A stretch of DNA of 63,577 nucleotides from the NCBI GenBank assembly GCA_905233445.1, contig CAJOEP010000022.1:1-63577 (forward strand), read 5' to 3'. A program made the translations under genes and the position numbers. The notes under the pieces were generated by a model. It did not search any database. It worked only from the letters and a program-made list of their open reading frames with translations, and was not told the DNA's origin. How positions within the stretch are numbered: position 1 is the first letter of the stretch; each line of letters starts with the position of its first letter. The stretch is from an uncultured Bacteroidales bacterium. Its GTDB lineage: Bacteria; Bacteroidota; Bacteroidia; Bacteroidales; F082. Below, one piece after another: positions 1 to 7,811 of the stretch.

Positions 1-1
1 C

Positions 2-169
2 AGCAAAGTGTTCAATATGATTATCCTCGGCGCTTTCTTGAAGCTTCGTCCAATCATCGACGACAAGAACGTGGAAGAGGGTCTTCGCCACAGCTTGCCG
101 GAGCGTGCTCACAAGCTCATCCCGTTGAACATGGAAGCAGTTAAGGTTGGAAAAGAGAACGTGAAGTAA
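2..169 (+). CDS. 2-oxoacid:ferredoxin oxidoreductase, gamma subunit (3' end only)
   Basis: Only the last 55 codons are in the window; the gene starts to the left. The reading frame ends with the motif LPERAHKLIPLN followed by a short Lys-rich tail, which is typical of the C-terminus of the gamma subunit of 2-oxoglutarate (KorC type) or related 2-oxoacid:ferredoxin oxidoreductases. These cytoplasmic enzymes oxidise a 2-oxoacid to acyl-CoA and pass the electrons to ferredoxin, as expected in an anaerobe. The stop codon is followed at once by a heptamer array and a hairpin terminator. Substrate (2-oxoglutarate versus another 2-oxoacid) cannot be settled from the tail alone. Confidence 0.75.
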   Translation, partial: SKVFNMIILGAFLKLRPIIDDKNVEEGLRHSLPERAHKLIPLNMEAVKVGKENVK

Positions 170-197
170 GTCTTTAGTCTTTAGACGTTAGATATTA
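170..197 (+). repeat. heptamer array after the oxidoreductase gene
   Basis: Four exact 7-nt units lie directly after the stop codon: GTCTTTA twice, then GACGTTA and GATATTA. The array runs without a gap into the hairpin at 198. The same order (stop codon, these heptamers, GTAG-type hairpin) recurs downstream of hppA. Confidence 0.8.
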
Positions 198-226
198 GTA
201 GAGACGCCACATTGTGGCGTCTCTAC
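198..226 (+). terminator. GTAG-type hairpin terminator
   Basis: A perfect 13-bp stem (left arm GTAGAGACGCCAC) with a 3-nt loop follows the oxidoreductase gene. The downstream T-content is moderate rather than a clean T-run. The stem shares its outer bases with hairpins at 14806 and 63478. Confidence 0.7.
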
Positions 227-466
227 ATGTTTTATGATTTTATGCTTCGTTGCCTTAAGCAAGCTTTGGAAGAAATGAAAGAAAGTAACCAGAAAATCAT
301 TTCAGCAATGCAGAAAAATCCTATGGTTACAATTCGTGAATTACAAGAAATCACTGGCCTTTCAGAAAGTGGCGTGAAGAAAATCATCAGGCAGCTAAAA
401 GCAGAAGGCATTTTAAGCCGCAAAGGCAGCGACAAGGCTGGAATATGGGTGGTTAGTGAAAAATAG
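227..466 (+). CDS. winged-helix DNA-binding fragment
   Basis: A small reading frame holding one winged helix-turn-helix: a helix around NQKIISAMQ, the recognition region ITGLSESGVKKII, and a wing ending in AGIWVV. This pattern is common at the C-terminus of larger AlbA-type putative DNA-binding proteins, so the gene may be the surviving tail of one, although it could also be a free-standing small regulator. The ATG at 227 lies directly against the hairpin that ends at 226. An ATG at 275 (MKESNQ) is a more natural start for the domain. No promoter box or neighbour suggests a target. Confidence 0.5.
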   Translation: MFYDFMLRCLKQALEEMKESNQKIISAMQKNPMVTIRELQEITGLSESGVKKIIRQLKAEGILSRKGSDKAGIWVVSEK

Positions 467-492
467 CCCTAATCAAAACCAGAAAAAGACAT

Positions 493-509
493 TTGGTCTA
501 CTAGACCAA
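493..509. repeat. perfect 17-nt palindrome
   Basis: TTGGTCTA, a central C, then the reverse complement TAGACCAA. Read on the minus strand it is followed by a short T-rich stretch, so it could be a weak terminator; as DNA it could be an operator. Neither role is shown. Confidence 0.5.
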
Positions 510-546
510 GATATTCAATACTGCGTCAACAAAATCGAGGTAAAAG

Positions 547-605
547 AAAAAAAGCCGACCGTACAAAGCGTCACAAATTAATGGTCACGTACGGAACCGA
601 CTTTC
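547..605 (-). ncRNA. candidate small RNA with hairpin and U-tail
   Basis: On the minus strand a TATCTTTG box (612-619) is followed within about 60 nt by a bulged stem (GTCGG, two unpaired T, CCGTAC, pairing with GTACGG and TCGGC; 554-601) and a run of seven T. A promoter followed so closely by a terminator-like hairpin and no reading frame suggests a very short transcript. There is no family match I recognise, and no -33 element is obvious. Confidence 0.35.
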
Positions 606-611
606 ACGTTG

Positions 612-619
612 CAAAGATA
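612..619 (-). promoter_or_regulatory. Bacteroidetes -7 box (TATCTTTG) for candidate small RNA
   Basis: Exact match to the TAnnTTTG -7 consensus on the minus strand, pointing into 547-605. Confidence 0.5.
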
Positions 620-668
620 CAACAAATATTTGAACACACAGCCAGTTTTTGAAAAAATTGTAAAATTA

Positions 669-727
669 TTAAAGCGGCAACCTTAATGGCGTTAATGCCA
701 TTAAAGCCGTTAAAGCCCTTAAGGCAG
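669..727. repeat. 9-nt tandem repeat array
   Basis: One isolated unit (TTAAAGCGG, 669) and five contiguous 9-nt units from 683, all beginning TTAA: TTAATGGCG, TTAATGCCA, TTAAAGCCG, TTAAAGCCC and TTAAGGCAG. The first two contiguous units form an 8-bp stem (TTAATGGC with GCCATTAA). It lies about 60 nt beyond the rmuC stop and could act as its transcript end. Confidence 0.75.
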
Positions 728-783
728 CCGATGAAGGTGGTTAAGGCATCCCCCAAACACACACACCTTTTTTGGATAGCTTT

Positions 784-2022
784 TTATTCTTCTTGGCCTT
801 CAATTTGCTCAACATTATCAATATCAAACAGTTCTGGAATAGGGTTTGTCTGACTCTGCTTGGCGCCGAGTTTTATCATTTTGTTGGCTGACAAAACTAT
901 GCTCTGACCTTTGTCCTCAAGCTTTTTCTTGCCGTCGTCAAAGGCTTTCTGCGCTTTTGTTAGGGCATTGCCAACTTCATCGTATTTTTTCACGAATTGT
1001 CCGACACGGTCAACCATCTCATTGGCCAATTTGTAAACTTCCTCATGGTTTTGAGCCTGTTTGATTTGCGTCCATGTCATTTGGATAATCTTCAAAGCGG
1101 CATAAAGCGATTGCTCGTCGGCTATATAGACATTTTGCTCCATAGCCTTGCGCCACAGGTCTGGCTGAGCGTTGAGGGCGGTCCACAATGCACCTGTATG
1201 AGGCACAAACATGATGACATAATCCATTTTGACCTTGGGGGCTTGAATATATGACGAGTAGTCTTTCTTCGCCAATTCTTTTACGTGTTTTTGTAGACTT
1301 TCAATGTGTGCTTTCAAAAATTGCTGACGCTCAGCTTCGTTTTCAGCATTTACATAATCAAAGAATGCTGTTAATGACACCTTTGAGTCGATGATAACTT
1401 CGCGTTTTTGGTCTAAGTGAAGAATGACATCCGGACGTAATATGTTGCCGTCGTCGGTTTTTAATGTGGATTGTGCATCGTAATGCACGCCTTCGGTAAG
1501 ACCTTGCGATTCGAGCAATTCCGTAAGCACCGTTTCTCCCCAATCGCCTTGCACTTTGCTTTGATGTTTGAAAGCGCGAGTCAGCTCTTCTGTGGTAAGC
1601 TGGGCCGACTTGCTTTGCGCTATCATTTGCTGAATGTTTTCTTTCATGGCAGTGCTGAACGAAAGGGTCTCTTTGGTGGAGTTTTTCATTGCTTCCTCCA
1701 TTTTGGTGATTGTCTCTTTCAACGGATTGACAATTTGTCCGATGTTAGTGCTGCTTGTTTCGGCAAATTCTTTCTGGCGTGCTTTCAGAAGGTCTTCTGT
1801 AGCCGCTTTGTTTTCATTAACCATCCGCGACATGGCAATGTCAAAACGTTCCTGTTGTTCTTTTACGGCATCGTTGTAATGCTCCTTAATTGTTTTCATT
1901 GCCTCTTCATTGGCTTTATCTTTCGCTTCCAATAATGAGCGATTAGTGGCTTTTAGGAATATGGTGGCGATAACGATGCCAAGTATAAAAGCTATAATAG
2001 CGATAATAAACGTAGTGGTCAT
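784..2022 (-). CDS. rmuC: DNA recombination protein RmuC homologue
   Basis: A 412-residue RmuC family protein. It has one N-terminal membrane segment (about residues 5-24), a long charged coiled coil (about 30-140) and the RmuC core starting near QGDWGE at 158, with RPDVILHL, IIDSKVSL and the later IADEQSLYAAL all as in the family. RmuC limits rearrangements at inverted repeats in E. coli, and the core is related to restriction-type nucleases; biochemical activity here is inferred only from homology. It starts 10 nt after the stop of the PEGA gene on the same strand, so the two may be co-transcribed. The 9-nt array at 669-727 lies beyond its 3' end. Confidence 0.9.
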   Translation of the reverse strand: MTTTFIIAIIAFILGIVIATIFLKATNRSLLEAKDKANEEAMKTIKEHYNDAVKEQQERFDIAMSRMVNENKAATEDLLKARQKEFAETSSTNIGQIVNPLKETITKMEEAMKNSTKETLSFSTAMKENIQQMIAQSKSAQLTTEELTRAFKHQSKVQGDWGETVLTELLESQGLTEGVHYDAQSTLKTDDGNILRPDVILHLDQKREVIIDSKVSLTAFFDYVNAENEAERQQFLKAHIESLQKHVKELAKKDYSSYIQAPKVKMDYVIMFVPHTGALWTALNAQPDLWRKAMEQNVYIADEQSLYAALKIIQMTWTQIKQAQNHEEVYKLANEMVDRVGQFVKKYDEVGNALTKAQKAFDDGKKKLEDKGQSIVLSANKMIKLGAKQSQTNPIPELFDIDNVEQIEGQEE

Positions 2023-2032
2023 AGTAAAGGTT

Positions 2033-3883
2033 TTAAAAATTATAATCTAATTGCATACCCAAGACAAAAGCTTTATAAGCTAAATCTCCATCAAATAATT
2101 CATTGCCATAATTTTCTATTAATAATTCTTTTGTTATATCAAATTTAAATGATAAAAAGCTGATGGAGATATTTTTATAACAGAAACCTAAATTGATTTC
2201 TCCAACAAAATTAACACCTATTTTATTGTAATTATTTATGCCTTGGTTTTTATATAAATATGATCCTGCCACTTCTTCAACATCATATGTCGCATTGGTG
2301 CATATGTTAATTTGTGGTCCAATATACGCACTAAACAATAGATTATATATGTGATCAGTTTCATAACCAATCATAATAGGAATATTGGTTGTGGTGAAAT
2401 TATAATGGTAATAATAAGATTCAAAATATTTATAATCCCAGGATGTATAATAAAATTTACATTTATAATTATGATTAGTTAGTTCTACTTTCAAACCGAG
2501 ATTTTCATATTTAAATAATGCATATGCTCCTCGCGCAAAATACACATAATTTTCGGTATAAAAATTATAATTAGTATTTGCTGACATGGAATTAATACCA
2601 AGACCGGCATAAACACCTACATCAAATCTGAATACTCGATCTTCTTTGCTTTTAGGGATGTCTAAAAACAAATCATACTCTTGTCCTTGAACAAGAGTAA
2701 TAATTGTATCAACTTCTTTTTCATTATGAATTGCTTTTATATGATGATTACCTATTGACAGCTCCAATGATTGTGTAGAATTTCCAATTCGCTTATTATC
2801 AACATATAAAATGGCATCTCTATTAGTAGTGATATTTAGTTTTGAGTCAAGAGTTAAATTAAAAACTTTTTGACCACCTGGTTCAATAACAATTTCTTTT
2901 TCAAACACCTCTTCGTCTCTATACCCTCTTTCGATTTTTATTATGTGTTTTCCCAGTGAAAGCTGTCTCGTTATAGGTGAATACCCTTCATAGTGACCAT
3001 CTACATATAATTTGTCAAATCTGCCACCAGTGTTTATATTAATATCAAATGTTTCAAGTAGAACCGTATCAATAATAAAGGATTCATCCTCTTTGATAAA
3101 TATATCAAAAACCAACGATTTATACCCATCTTTTGATAATTTTATTTTGTGTTTTTCAGCTGTCAGATTTGTTGATAGAGGCGCTTGCCCACTAAGTTTA
3201 CCATCTATATAAATATCAGCATTAGCTGGCTTTGTATTGATTGACAAATCGCCATATGCTAAAGGCATCTGTATATCAAGGTTTCTTTTTTCACCACTCT
3301 TTATGGTTATTGTTCTTTTTGTTGTTTTATATTTTTCTTTTGAAACCACGATATCATATGTACCTGCCGGGAACATATCAAATGTATGTGGCGTTTTATA
3401 AGTCATGACTTCACCATTAATGCTGATAGTTGCATCTTTAACCGAATTTGTCGTTATTTCTAATGAGCCATAGCCGCTCATCGTTTTTTTATTACTTATC
3501 AATGTCAATTCATAACCTTGTTTCGGTTCCAAATCATAAGGGAACCAAAACGCGGTGGAACTCAAATCTGGATGTGATATTTTAAGATATGTTGCTGGTT
3601 TACTACTCAAATATACCCAAACTTCACCAACTTTATATTCAATCTCAATGAAAGTGGCGGCATTACCCTCAAATCTTAATTCATGACGTTGTTTATCATT
3701 AATGTTTTCTGTTTTTACTTTTATAACAGCATATGGTACATCGTTGTCATCTGATTGAATATTGGGATTGATGTTAATAAAACCCTCCGACTTTTTAAAC
3801 GACCCTTCTTTCACCTCAAGCTGGGCGAGGAGTGGAAGGGACAGGATTAGTGTGAAAAGTAGGAGTATATATTTCTTCATCAT
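2033..3883 (-). CDS. secreted PEGA-repeat protein with C-terminal outer-membrane beta-barrel
   Basis: A 616-residue protein with a clear signal peptide (MMKKYILLLF... ending LLAQ). After an N-terminal beta-rich region come several PEGA-type repeats of about 70 residues, with signatures such as ADIYIDGKLSG, KLYVDGHYEG and AILYVDNKRIG, each followed by KHKIKL/KHIIKI-like turns. The last 190 or so residues alternate aromatic and polar residues and end in LDYNF, as in an outer-membrane beta-barrel. PEGA domains are usually surface or periplasmic stalks; the ligand is unknown. Base composition is visibly more AT-rich than in neighbouring genes, which hints at different ancestry. It has its own promoter box about 230 nt upstream and a long structured leader. 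Confidence 0.75.
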   Translation of the reverse strand: MMKKYILLLFTLILSLPLLAQLEVKEGSFKKSEGFININPNIQSDDNDVPYAVIKVKTENINDKQRHELRFEGNAATFIEIEYKVGEVWVYLSSKPATYLKISHPDLSSTAFWFPYDLEPKQGYELTLISNKKTMSGYGSLEITTNSVKDATISINGEVMTYKTPHTFDMFPAGTYDIVVSKEKYKTTKRTITIKSGEKRNLDIQMPLAYGDLSINTKPANADIYIDGKLSGQAPLSTNLTAEKHKIKLSKDGYKSLVFDIFIKEDESFIIDTVLLETFDININTGGRFDKLYVDGHYEGYSPITRQLSLGKHIIKIERGYRDEEVFEKEIVIEPGGQKVFNLTLDSKLNITTNRDAILYVDNKRIGNSTQSLELSIGNHHIKAIHNEKEVDTIITLVQGQEYDLFLDIPKSKEDRVFRFDVGVYAGLGINSMSANTNYNFYTENYVYFARGAYALFKYENLGLKVELTNHNYKCKFYYTSWDYKYFESYYYHYNFTTTNIPIMIGYETDHIYNLLFSAYIGPQINICTNATYDVEEVAGSYLYKNQGINNYNKIGVNFVGEINLGFCYKNISISFLSFKFDITKELLIENYGNELFDGDLAYKAFVLGMQLDYNF

Positions 3884-3920
3884 TTTATATTTTCATAAAA
3901 ACCGCGAACTTCTGTTTAAA

Positions 3921-4024
3921 GCTGAGGTTCTCGACTACCTATACACTTAACAAGAAAGCCCGCGGCAAATTCGCGAGCGTGTCTCTTTTCCTGTTAGTGT
4001 ATATGAAATTGTCGAGATTTCAGC
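3921..4024 (-). promoter_or_regulatory. long hairpin in the 5' leader of the PEGA gene
   Basis: Two imperfect inverted arms of about 34 nt (3921-3954 and 3991-4024) share GCTGA, TCTCGAC, TATACACT and AACA blocks in the same order. They enclose a 36-nt apical part containing short CGCG pairs. The element lies between the -7 box at 4113 and the start codon at 3883, so it would be inside an mRNA leader of about 220 nt. It could be a cis-acting RNA; it matches no riboswitch class I know. Confidence 0.5.
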
Positions 4025-4112
4025 TTCACCAAGAAAAGCGAAAACGCCTTAATTATATGTCTTTATAGTTTTATAACTGTCTGTTTCTTAATATCCTTTT
4101 CATTTAACACTG

Positions 4113-4120
4113 CAAATATA
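4113..4120 (-). promoter_or_regulatory. -7 box TATATTTG for the PEGA gene
   Basis: Exact TAnnTTTG match on the minus strand, with a TTG about 18 nt upstream as a possible -33 element. Confidence 0.55.
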
Positions 4121-4176
4121 ATAAAACTTTTTGATATACAAGCGTAGTTTAAAATTTCATTCGGCAAAAAGCACTT

Positions 4177-4255
4177 ACAAAATTCTCAAATCTCCATTAC
4201 AAAATTCTCAAAAGTTATCAACAAAATTCTCAATTTGTCGTTACAAAATTCTCAA
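4177..4255. repeat. four direct repeats with exact 22-nt period
   Basis: The 13-mer ACAAAATTCTCAA starts at 4177, 4199, 4221 and 4243, each copy exactly 22 nt after the last, with unrelated 8-9 nt between copies. It lies just after the 3' end of the DUF2750 gene. The period is about two DNA helical turns and is not a multiple of three, so the array does not encode a repeated peptide. Confidence 0.85.
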
Positions 4256-4271
4256 AAGTGCCTAAAATAGC

Positions 4272-4685
4272 CTATTCTTCATCCTCAAAATCTTCTGGCA
4301 TCGGCTCGGCCCACTCCTCGTCGTAGAACTCCTCGCCTACCAGCTCGCGGTCGGATTTGTCCTGGCCGCCTAGGAGTTGGCGCATGATTTTTGAAGGGAT
4401 TGGCAAAATTTTACCTTCATCGCCAGTAGAGACTGCAATTCCGATTTCGTCGCCGTCAAGTTCGCGAGTCCAGGTGATGAACTCGGCGATGTCCATTGTG
4501 GCAACGGTATAGGTTTCCCAATCGCCATCGATGTTTGACTTGGCTTCGGCTTCGCTTGCCCATACTGGGATATACGAATTCCCGCCACCGTCTTCAAGCA
4601 TCGCGAAAAGTCCCGGTTTGGCTTCAAGGAGCCATAAAAGTCCGTTTTTATTTACAATCTCTAAAAATTTCTGAATCTCTTCCAT
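4272..4685 (-). CDS. DUF2750-like protein
   Basis: A 137-residue soluble protein that resembles the DUF2750 family: an N-terminal helix, then the conserved region around GLFAMLEDGGGNSYIPVW, a following SEAEAKS segment and an acidic C-terminus (EPMPEDFEDEE). Family function is unknown. It has no signal peptide or membrane segment. The start codon follows the stop of the upstream membrane-protein gene by only 9 nt on the same strand, so the two are probably one transcript. The 22-nt repeat array begins about 16 nt beyond its stop. Confidence 0.65.
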   Translation of the reverse strand: MEEIQKFLEIVNKNGLLWLLEAKPGLFAMLEDGGGNSYIPVWASEAEAKSNIDGDWETYTVATMDIAEFITWTRELDGDEIGIAVSTGDEGKILPIPSKIMRQLLGGQDKSDRELVGEEFYDEEWAEPMPEDFEDEE

Positions 4686-4694
4686 ATTAATTCT

Positions 4695-5816
4695 TTAAAC
4701 ATGAAAATCCTCGTACACCTCAACTCTAGTGCCGTCAGCTCTTGTATATTCACGCGATGGCACGATCTTGCTCATTATCATCAAAACAAGAATACCGCCG
4801 CCTATGGTAACAATCATCTCCAAGAAAGCGGTGATAATGCCGATGACAAGCATCACTACGGCAATGAGTAATCCGACACAATAAACTATCGCGAAAATAC
4901 TCAAGGCAATACCTGATATGAAGCCTATTTGTTTGATATTTTGAATTGCTGTAACCAAAATTCCGATAAGAATTGACACTCCACCGAGTATCAAACCCGT
5001 GTTCACTATCGATTCGGCTGAATGTCTCCAGAACATTGCCACGATTAAACTCAAAATGAATATACCTACGGCTACTATAATACCGATAAGAGGACCCTTA
5101 AAACTCAAATTGCCGCCGACAGCGTTTTGGAACAGTCTGATGCTGAAAATCTGCATAATGACCACCGCCGCGAACATCACCAAGCGCAAGATAATCTTGC
5201 CCATCGGGTATAAGTCAGGGTCTATCCACCAAAGAGCGTCAGAACCGAGTGTTTTCACTGCGAAAATCTCAATTGCAAGAGCTCCGACCATCAAAATTGG
5301 CACAAGTATCGACAAATAATGGGCTTTTTGTGCGATAGCCGCGAAAATCGTAGTCAACAGCATAAGCACCAAGATGTAAATGTAAGGAGTCATTGTGCTG
5401 TACCAATGGCCCAATTGCGTGTGATAGTTCTCCTCTTTATTGATGAAGTCGCTAACGCCCGCAGGATTATTCTCTCCCATCACCAAATCGTCGGCCGCCA
5501 CAAGATATTTCTTGCCTTTGTATGTTATGGCCGCCGCCCCGGCATAAATCTCCTTGCCTTTTCTTACAGATTTGAAATAAACATAATCGACAACAGTGTC
5601 ATTCGCAGCCACAAGCACCTCTGTCCCGTTAGGAAGCATACCGACTTTATCGCCCAGATGCACCGATCCGTCGGTATTCCATTTCGCGTCAAAAGGATAG
5701 AGAGCCGTCGAATCGCTTCGCAAGGCATCAACAATGTAAGTGTACTGCGCTGATAACGTGTCAGATAAAAAGAATAGCATCAACGCCATTAAAATGCTTC
5801 GTGTAATTTGTTTCAT
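4695..5816 (-). CDS. unknown membrane protein with N-terminal extracytoplasmic domain
   Basis: A 373-residue protein I cannot place in a family. A signal peptide (residues 1-23, ending TLSAQ) leads into an extracytoplasmic region of about 120 residues with beta-strand character and a short SH3-like stretch (KVGMLPNGTEVLV). From about residue 145 there are seven or so hydrophobic segments in tight succession, and the protein ends in a short charged tail (DGTRVEVYEDF). It probably sits in the inner membrane. It precedes the DUF2750 gene on the same strand with a 9-nt gap. No catalytic motif is visible. Confidence 0.6.
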   Translation of the reverse strand: MKQITRSILMALMLFFLSDTLSAQYTYIVDALRSDSTALYPFDAKWNTDGSVHLGDKVGMLPNGTEVLVAANDTVVDYVYFKSVRKGKEIYAGAAAITYKGKKYLVAADDLVMGENNPAGVSDFINKEENYHTQLGHWYSTMTPYIYILVLMLLTTIFAAIAQKAHYLSILVPILMVGALAIEIFAVKTLGSDALWWIDPDLYPMGKIILRLVMFAAVVIMQIFSIRLFQNAVGGNLSFKGPLIGIIVAVGIFILSLIVAMFWRHSAESIVNTGLILGGVSILIGILVTAIQNIKQIGFISGIALSIFAIVYCVGLLIAVVMLVIGIITAFLEMIVTIGGGILVLMIMSKIVPSREYTRADGTRVEVYEDFHV

Positions 5817-5901
5817 GATAATATAATTTTATGTTAATAATTAATTTTCGAGACTACAAAATTATATATAATAATTTTAATAAACAAATAAAATAAATGA
5901 T

Positions 5902-7764
5902 TTAAATTGAGATTTCGTCAAGTTCCAGCCAGCGCATTTCTTTCTCGTCGAGCAAGTCATTAATCTCAGTCAATCGCTTTCCGATGCGGTCAATCTCTTG
6001 ATAATCAGTTTGATTTTCAAGCTGAGATGTCAATTCTTTTTTCTCTTTTTCGAGATTTTCAATATCGATGGCGAGCTGTTCATATTCTCTTTGCTCTTTA
6101 AACGAGCGTTTTTTGATTCGTTCTGTTGCTTTCGGACGATTTTCGCGTGTATCAACTCTTTCGGCGACTTGAGCCTTATGAATTTCCTTGTTTCTCTCTT
6201 CAAGCCAGTCGTGATACTGCGAATAGTTGCCCATAAAGCCTTTCACAGCTCCGTCGCCTTCGAAAACGAAGAGCTGGTCAACAGTCTGGTCGAGGAAATA
6301 GCGGTCGTGCGAGACAACAATCAGGCAACCTTTGTAGCCTTGCAAGAAATCCTCGAGTTTCTGTAACGTCAAGATATCCAAGTCGTTAGTAGGCTCGTCG
6401 AGAATCAGGAAGTTAGGATTTTTGATGAGAATCGTGAGCAGATAAAGTCTGCGTTTCTCGCCGCCGCTCAGCAACGCCACAGGCTGACGGTGCATCGAAT
6501 AGGGAAACATAAAGTGCGCCAGCAGCTTGTCGGCGGTATAGACCATGTCTTTGCCGTAATAAACCACCTCGGCGATGTCGCGAATGGTGTCGATGACGGT
6601 CTTGTTTTCGTCAAACTTGATGCCGCCTTGAGTGTAATAGCCATAAACGACAGTCTCACCAGTGACGATAGTACCCGAATCAGGCGCCTCGTGACCGGTT
6701 ATCATATTTAAAAAGGTGGATTTTCCAACGCCGTTCTTACCGATGATTCCGATGCGCTCGCCTTTTTTGAATATATAATCGAAGTCCTTGAGCAAAACTT
6801 GGTTGTCCCATTTCTTGGTAACGCCTTTCATCTCAAGAATCTTGCCGCCAAGACGTTGCATGTCGAGGCCGAACTGGATTTCAGTGTTGTCACGAATCAT
6901 GCGGGCTTTCTCCTTCAGGTCATAAAAAGCGTCAATTCTTGCTTTCGCCTTGCCTGTGCGTGCCTGCGGAGTGCTACGAATCCATTCGAGCTCATGTTTC
7001 ATCATCTGACCAGCCTTCTCAGCCGCAATACGCTTGTTTTCCTCGCGTTCGCGACTCTTTCGAACATAATAGTCGAAGTTGCCGTTGTGGGTGTAAATGG
7101 TGCCGTGATACATCTCGAGAATCTTGTTGCACACACGGTCGAGGAAATAACGGTCGTGCGTCACCATAAACAGCGTCACGTTCGACTGCGTGAGGTAGTT
7201 TTCAAGCCACTCCACCATCTGCATGTCGAGGTGGTTTGTCGGCTCGTCAAGGAAAAGCATATCTGGGTCATCAAGCAAAACCAAAGCCAATGCCAGTCGC
7301 TTCACTTGACCACCCGACAAAGTGCCGATTTTTTGTGATAAGTCATTGATTTCTAATGTTGAAAGCAGCTGTTTTAATCTTAAATCATAAGACCAGGCCT
7401 GCATTACATCCATCGCCGCTGTCGCCTTGTCCAAATCCACTTGATTTACAAGGGCTTCCTCATAACGCTTAATAACTCGCATCACGTCGGTGTGACCTGT
7501 CGCAATCACATCTTCTATTGTGAGATTCGGGTCAAACTTCGGCAACTGCTCAAGATAACCGACGCGCACATTCTCGTTGAAAGTCACCTTGCCGCCGTCG
7601 GCTTCCTCTTTTCCGACAAGGATTCGCATCATGGTGCTCTTGCCGGTACCATTGGCGGCAATCAGAGCGGTCTTCTCCCCTTTCTCGATGCCGAAAGAGA
7701 TGTTCTCGAACAGCAGCTTGTCGCTGAACGCCTTTGAAATGTTATCGACTGAAAGATAATTCAT
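5902..7764 (-). CDS. ABC-F family ATPase (Uup/EttA-like)
   Basis: Two ABC ATPase domains in one chain without membrane segments: first Walker A around GTGKSTM with signature LSGGQ and LDEPTNHLD, second Walker A GKNGVGKST with LSGGEKRR and LDEPTNDLD. A charged linker follows the first domain, and a C-terminal coiled coil (about residues 550-620) resembles the Uup tail. ABC-F proteins act on the ribosome or on DNA intermediates rather than in transport. I place the start at 7764 because a -7 box lies only 4 nt upstream; a possible upstream start at 7800 would be inside the promoter. The mRNA would then be leaderless or nearly so. Confidence 0.9.
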   Translation of the reverse strand: MNYLSVDNISKAFSDKLLFENISFGIEKGEKTALIAANGTGKSTMMRILVGKEEADGGKVTFNENVRVGYLEQLPKFDPNLTIEDVIATGHTDVMRVIKRYEEALVNQVDLDKATAAMDVMQAWSYDLRLKQLLSTLEINDLSQKIGTLSGGQVKRLALALVLLDDPDMLFLDEPTNHLDMQMVEWLENYLTQSNVTLFMVTHDRYFLDRVCNKILEMYHGTIYTHNGNFDYYVRKSREREENKRIAAEKAGQMMKHELEWIRSTPQARTGKAKARIDAFYDLKEKARMIRDNTEIQFGLDMQRLGGKILEMKGVTKKWDNQVLLKDFDYIFKKGERIGIIGKNGVGKSTFLNMITGHEAPDSGTIVTGETVVYGYYTQGGIKFDENKTVIDTIRDIAEVVYYGKDMVYTADKLLAHFMFPYSMHRQPVALLSGGEKRRLYLLTILIKNPNFLILDEPTNDLDILTLQKLEDFLQGYKGCLIVVSHDRYFLDQTVDQLFVFEGDGAVKGFMGNYSQYHDWLEERNKEIHKAQVAERVDTRENRPKATERIKKRSFKEQREYEQLAIDIENLEKEKKELTSQLENQTDYQEIDRIGKRLTEINDLLDEKEMRWLELDEISI

Positions 7765-7768
7765 GATG

Positions 7769-7776
7769 CAAAGATA
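7769..7776 (-). promoter_or_regulatory. -7 box TATCTTTG of the ABC-F gene, 4 nt before the ATG
   Basis: A TTTG lies 21 nt further upstream as -33 element, giving a full Bacteroidetes promoter. It decides the start codon of the ABC-F gene. Confidence 0.75.
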
Positions 7777-7789
7777 GTGGATTTTTTCA

Positions 7790-7797
7790 TATTTTTG
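7790..7797 (+). promoter_or_regulatory. -7 box TATTTTTG of the GH92 gene
   Basis: TAnnTTTG match 14 nt before the GH92 ATG. It overlaps the divergent ABC-F promoter region, so the two RNA polymerase sites share DNA. Confidence 0.6.
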
Positions 7798-7811
7798 CAA
7801 AAATTATCATA

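Larger units (their letters stand above)
467..783. other. 317-nt gap without a protein gene
   Basis: It holds a 17-nt palindrome (493-509), a possible minus-strand small RNA unit with its own promoter box (about 547-619) and a 9-nt tandem repeat (669-727) just beyond the 3' end of rmuC. I see no coding potential. Confidence 0.7.
3884..4271. other. 388-nt gap with leader hairpin, promoter and 22-nt repeat array
   Basis: No reading frame of note. From left to right it holds the long leader hairpin of the PEGA gene (3921-4024), its -7 box (4113-4120) and the 22-nt periodic array (4177-4255) that abuts the DUF2750 gene. Confidence 0.7.

Noticed and set aside
3921..4024. retron or other reverse-transcribed RNA element
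   Set aside because: A long hairpin is present but no reverse transcriptase lies anywhere in the window.
4177..4255. CRISPR-like array
   Set aside because: Repeats are 13 nt and spacers 8-9 nt, far too short, only four copies, and no cas genes are present.
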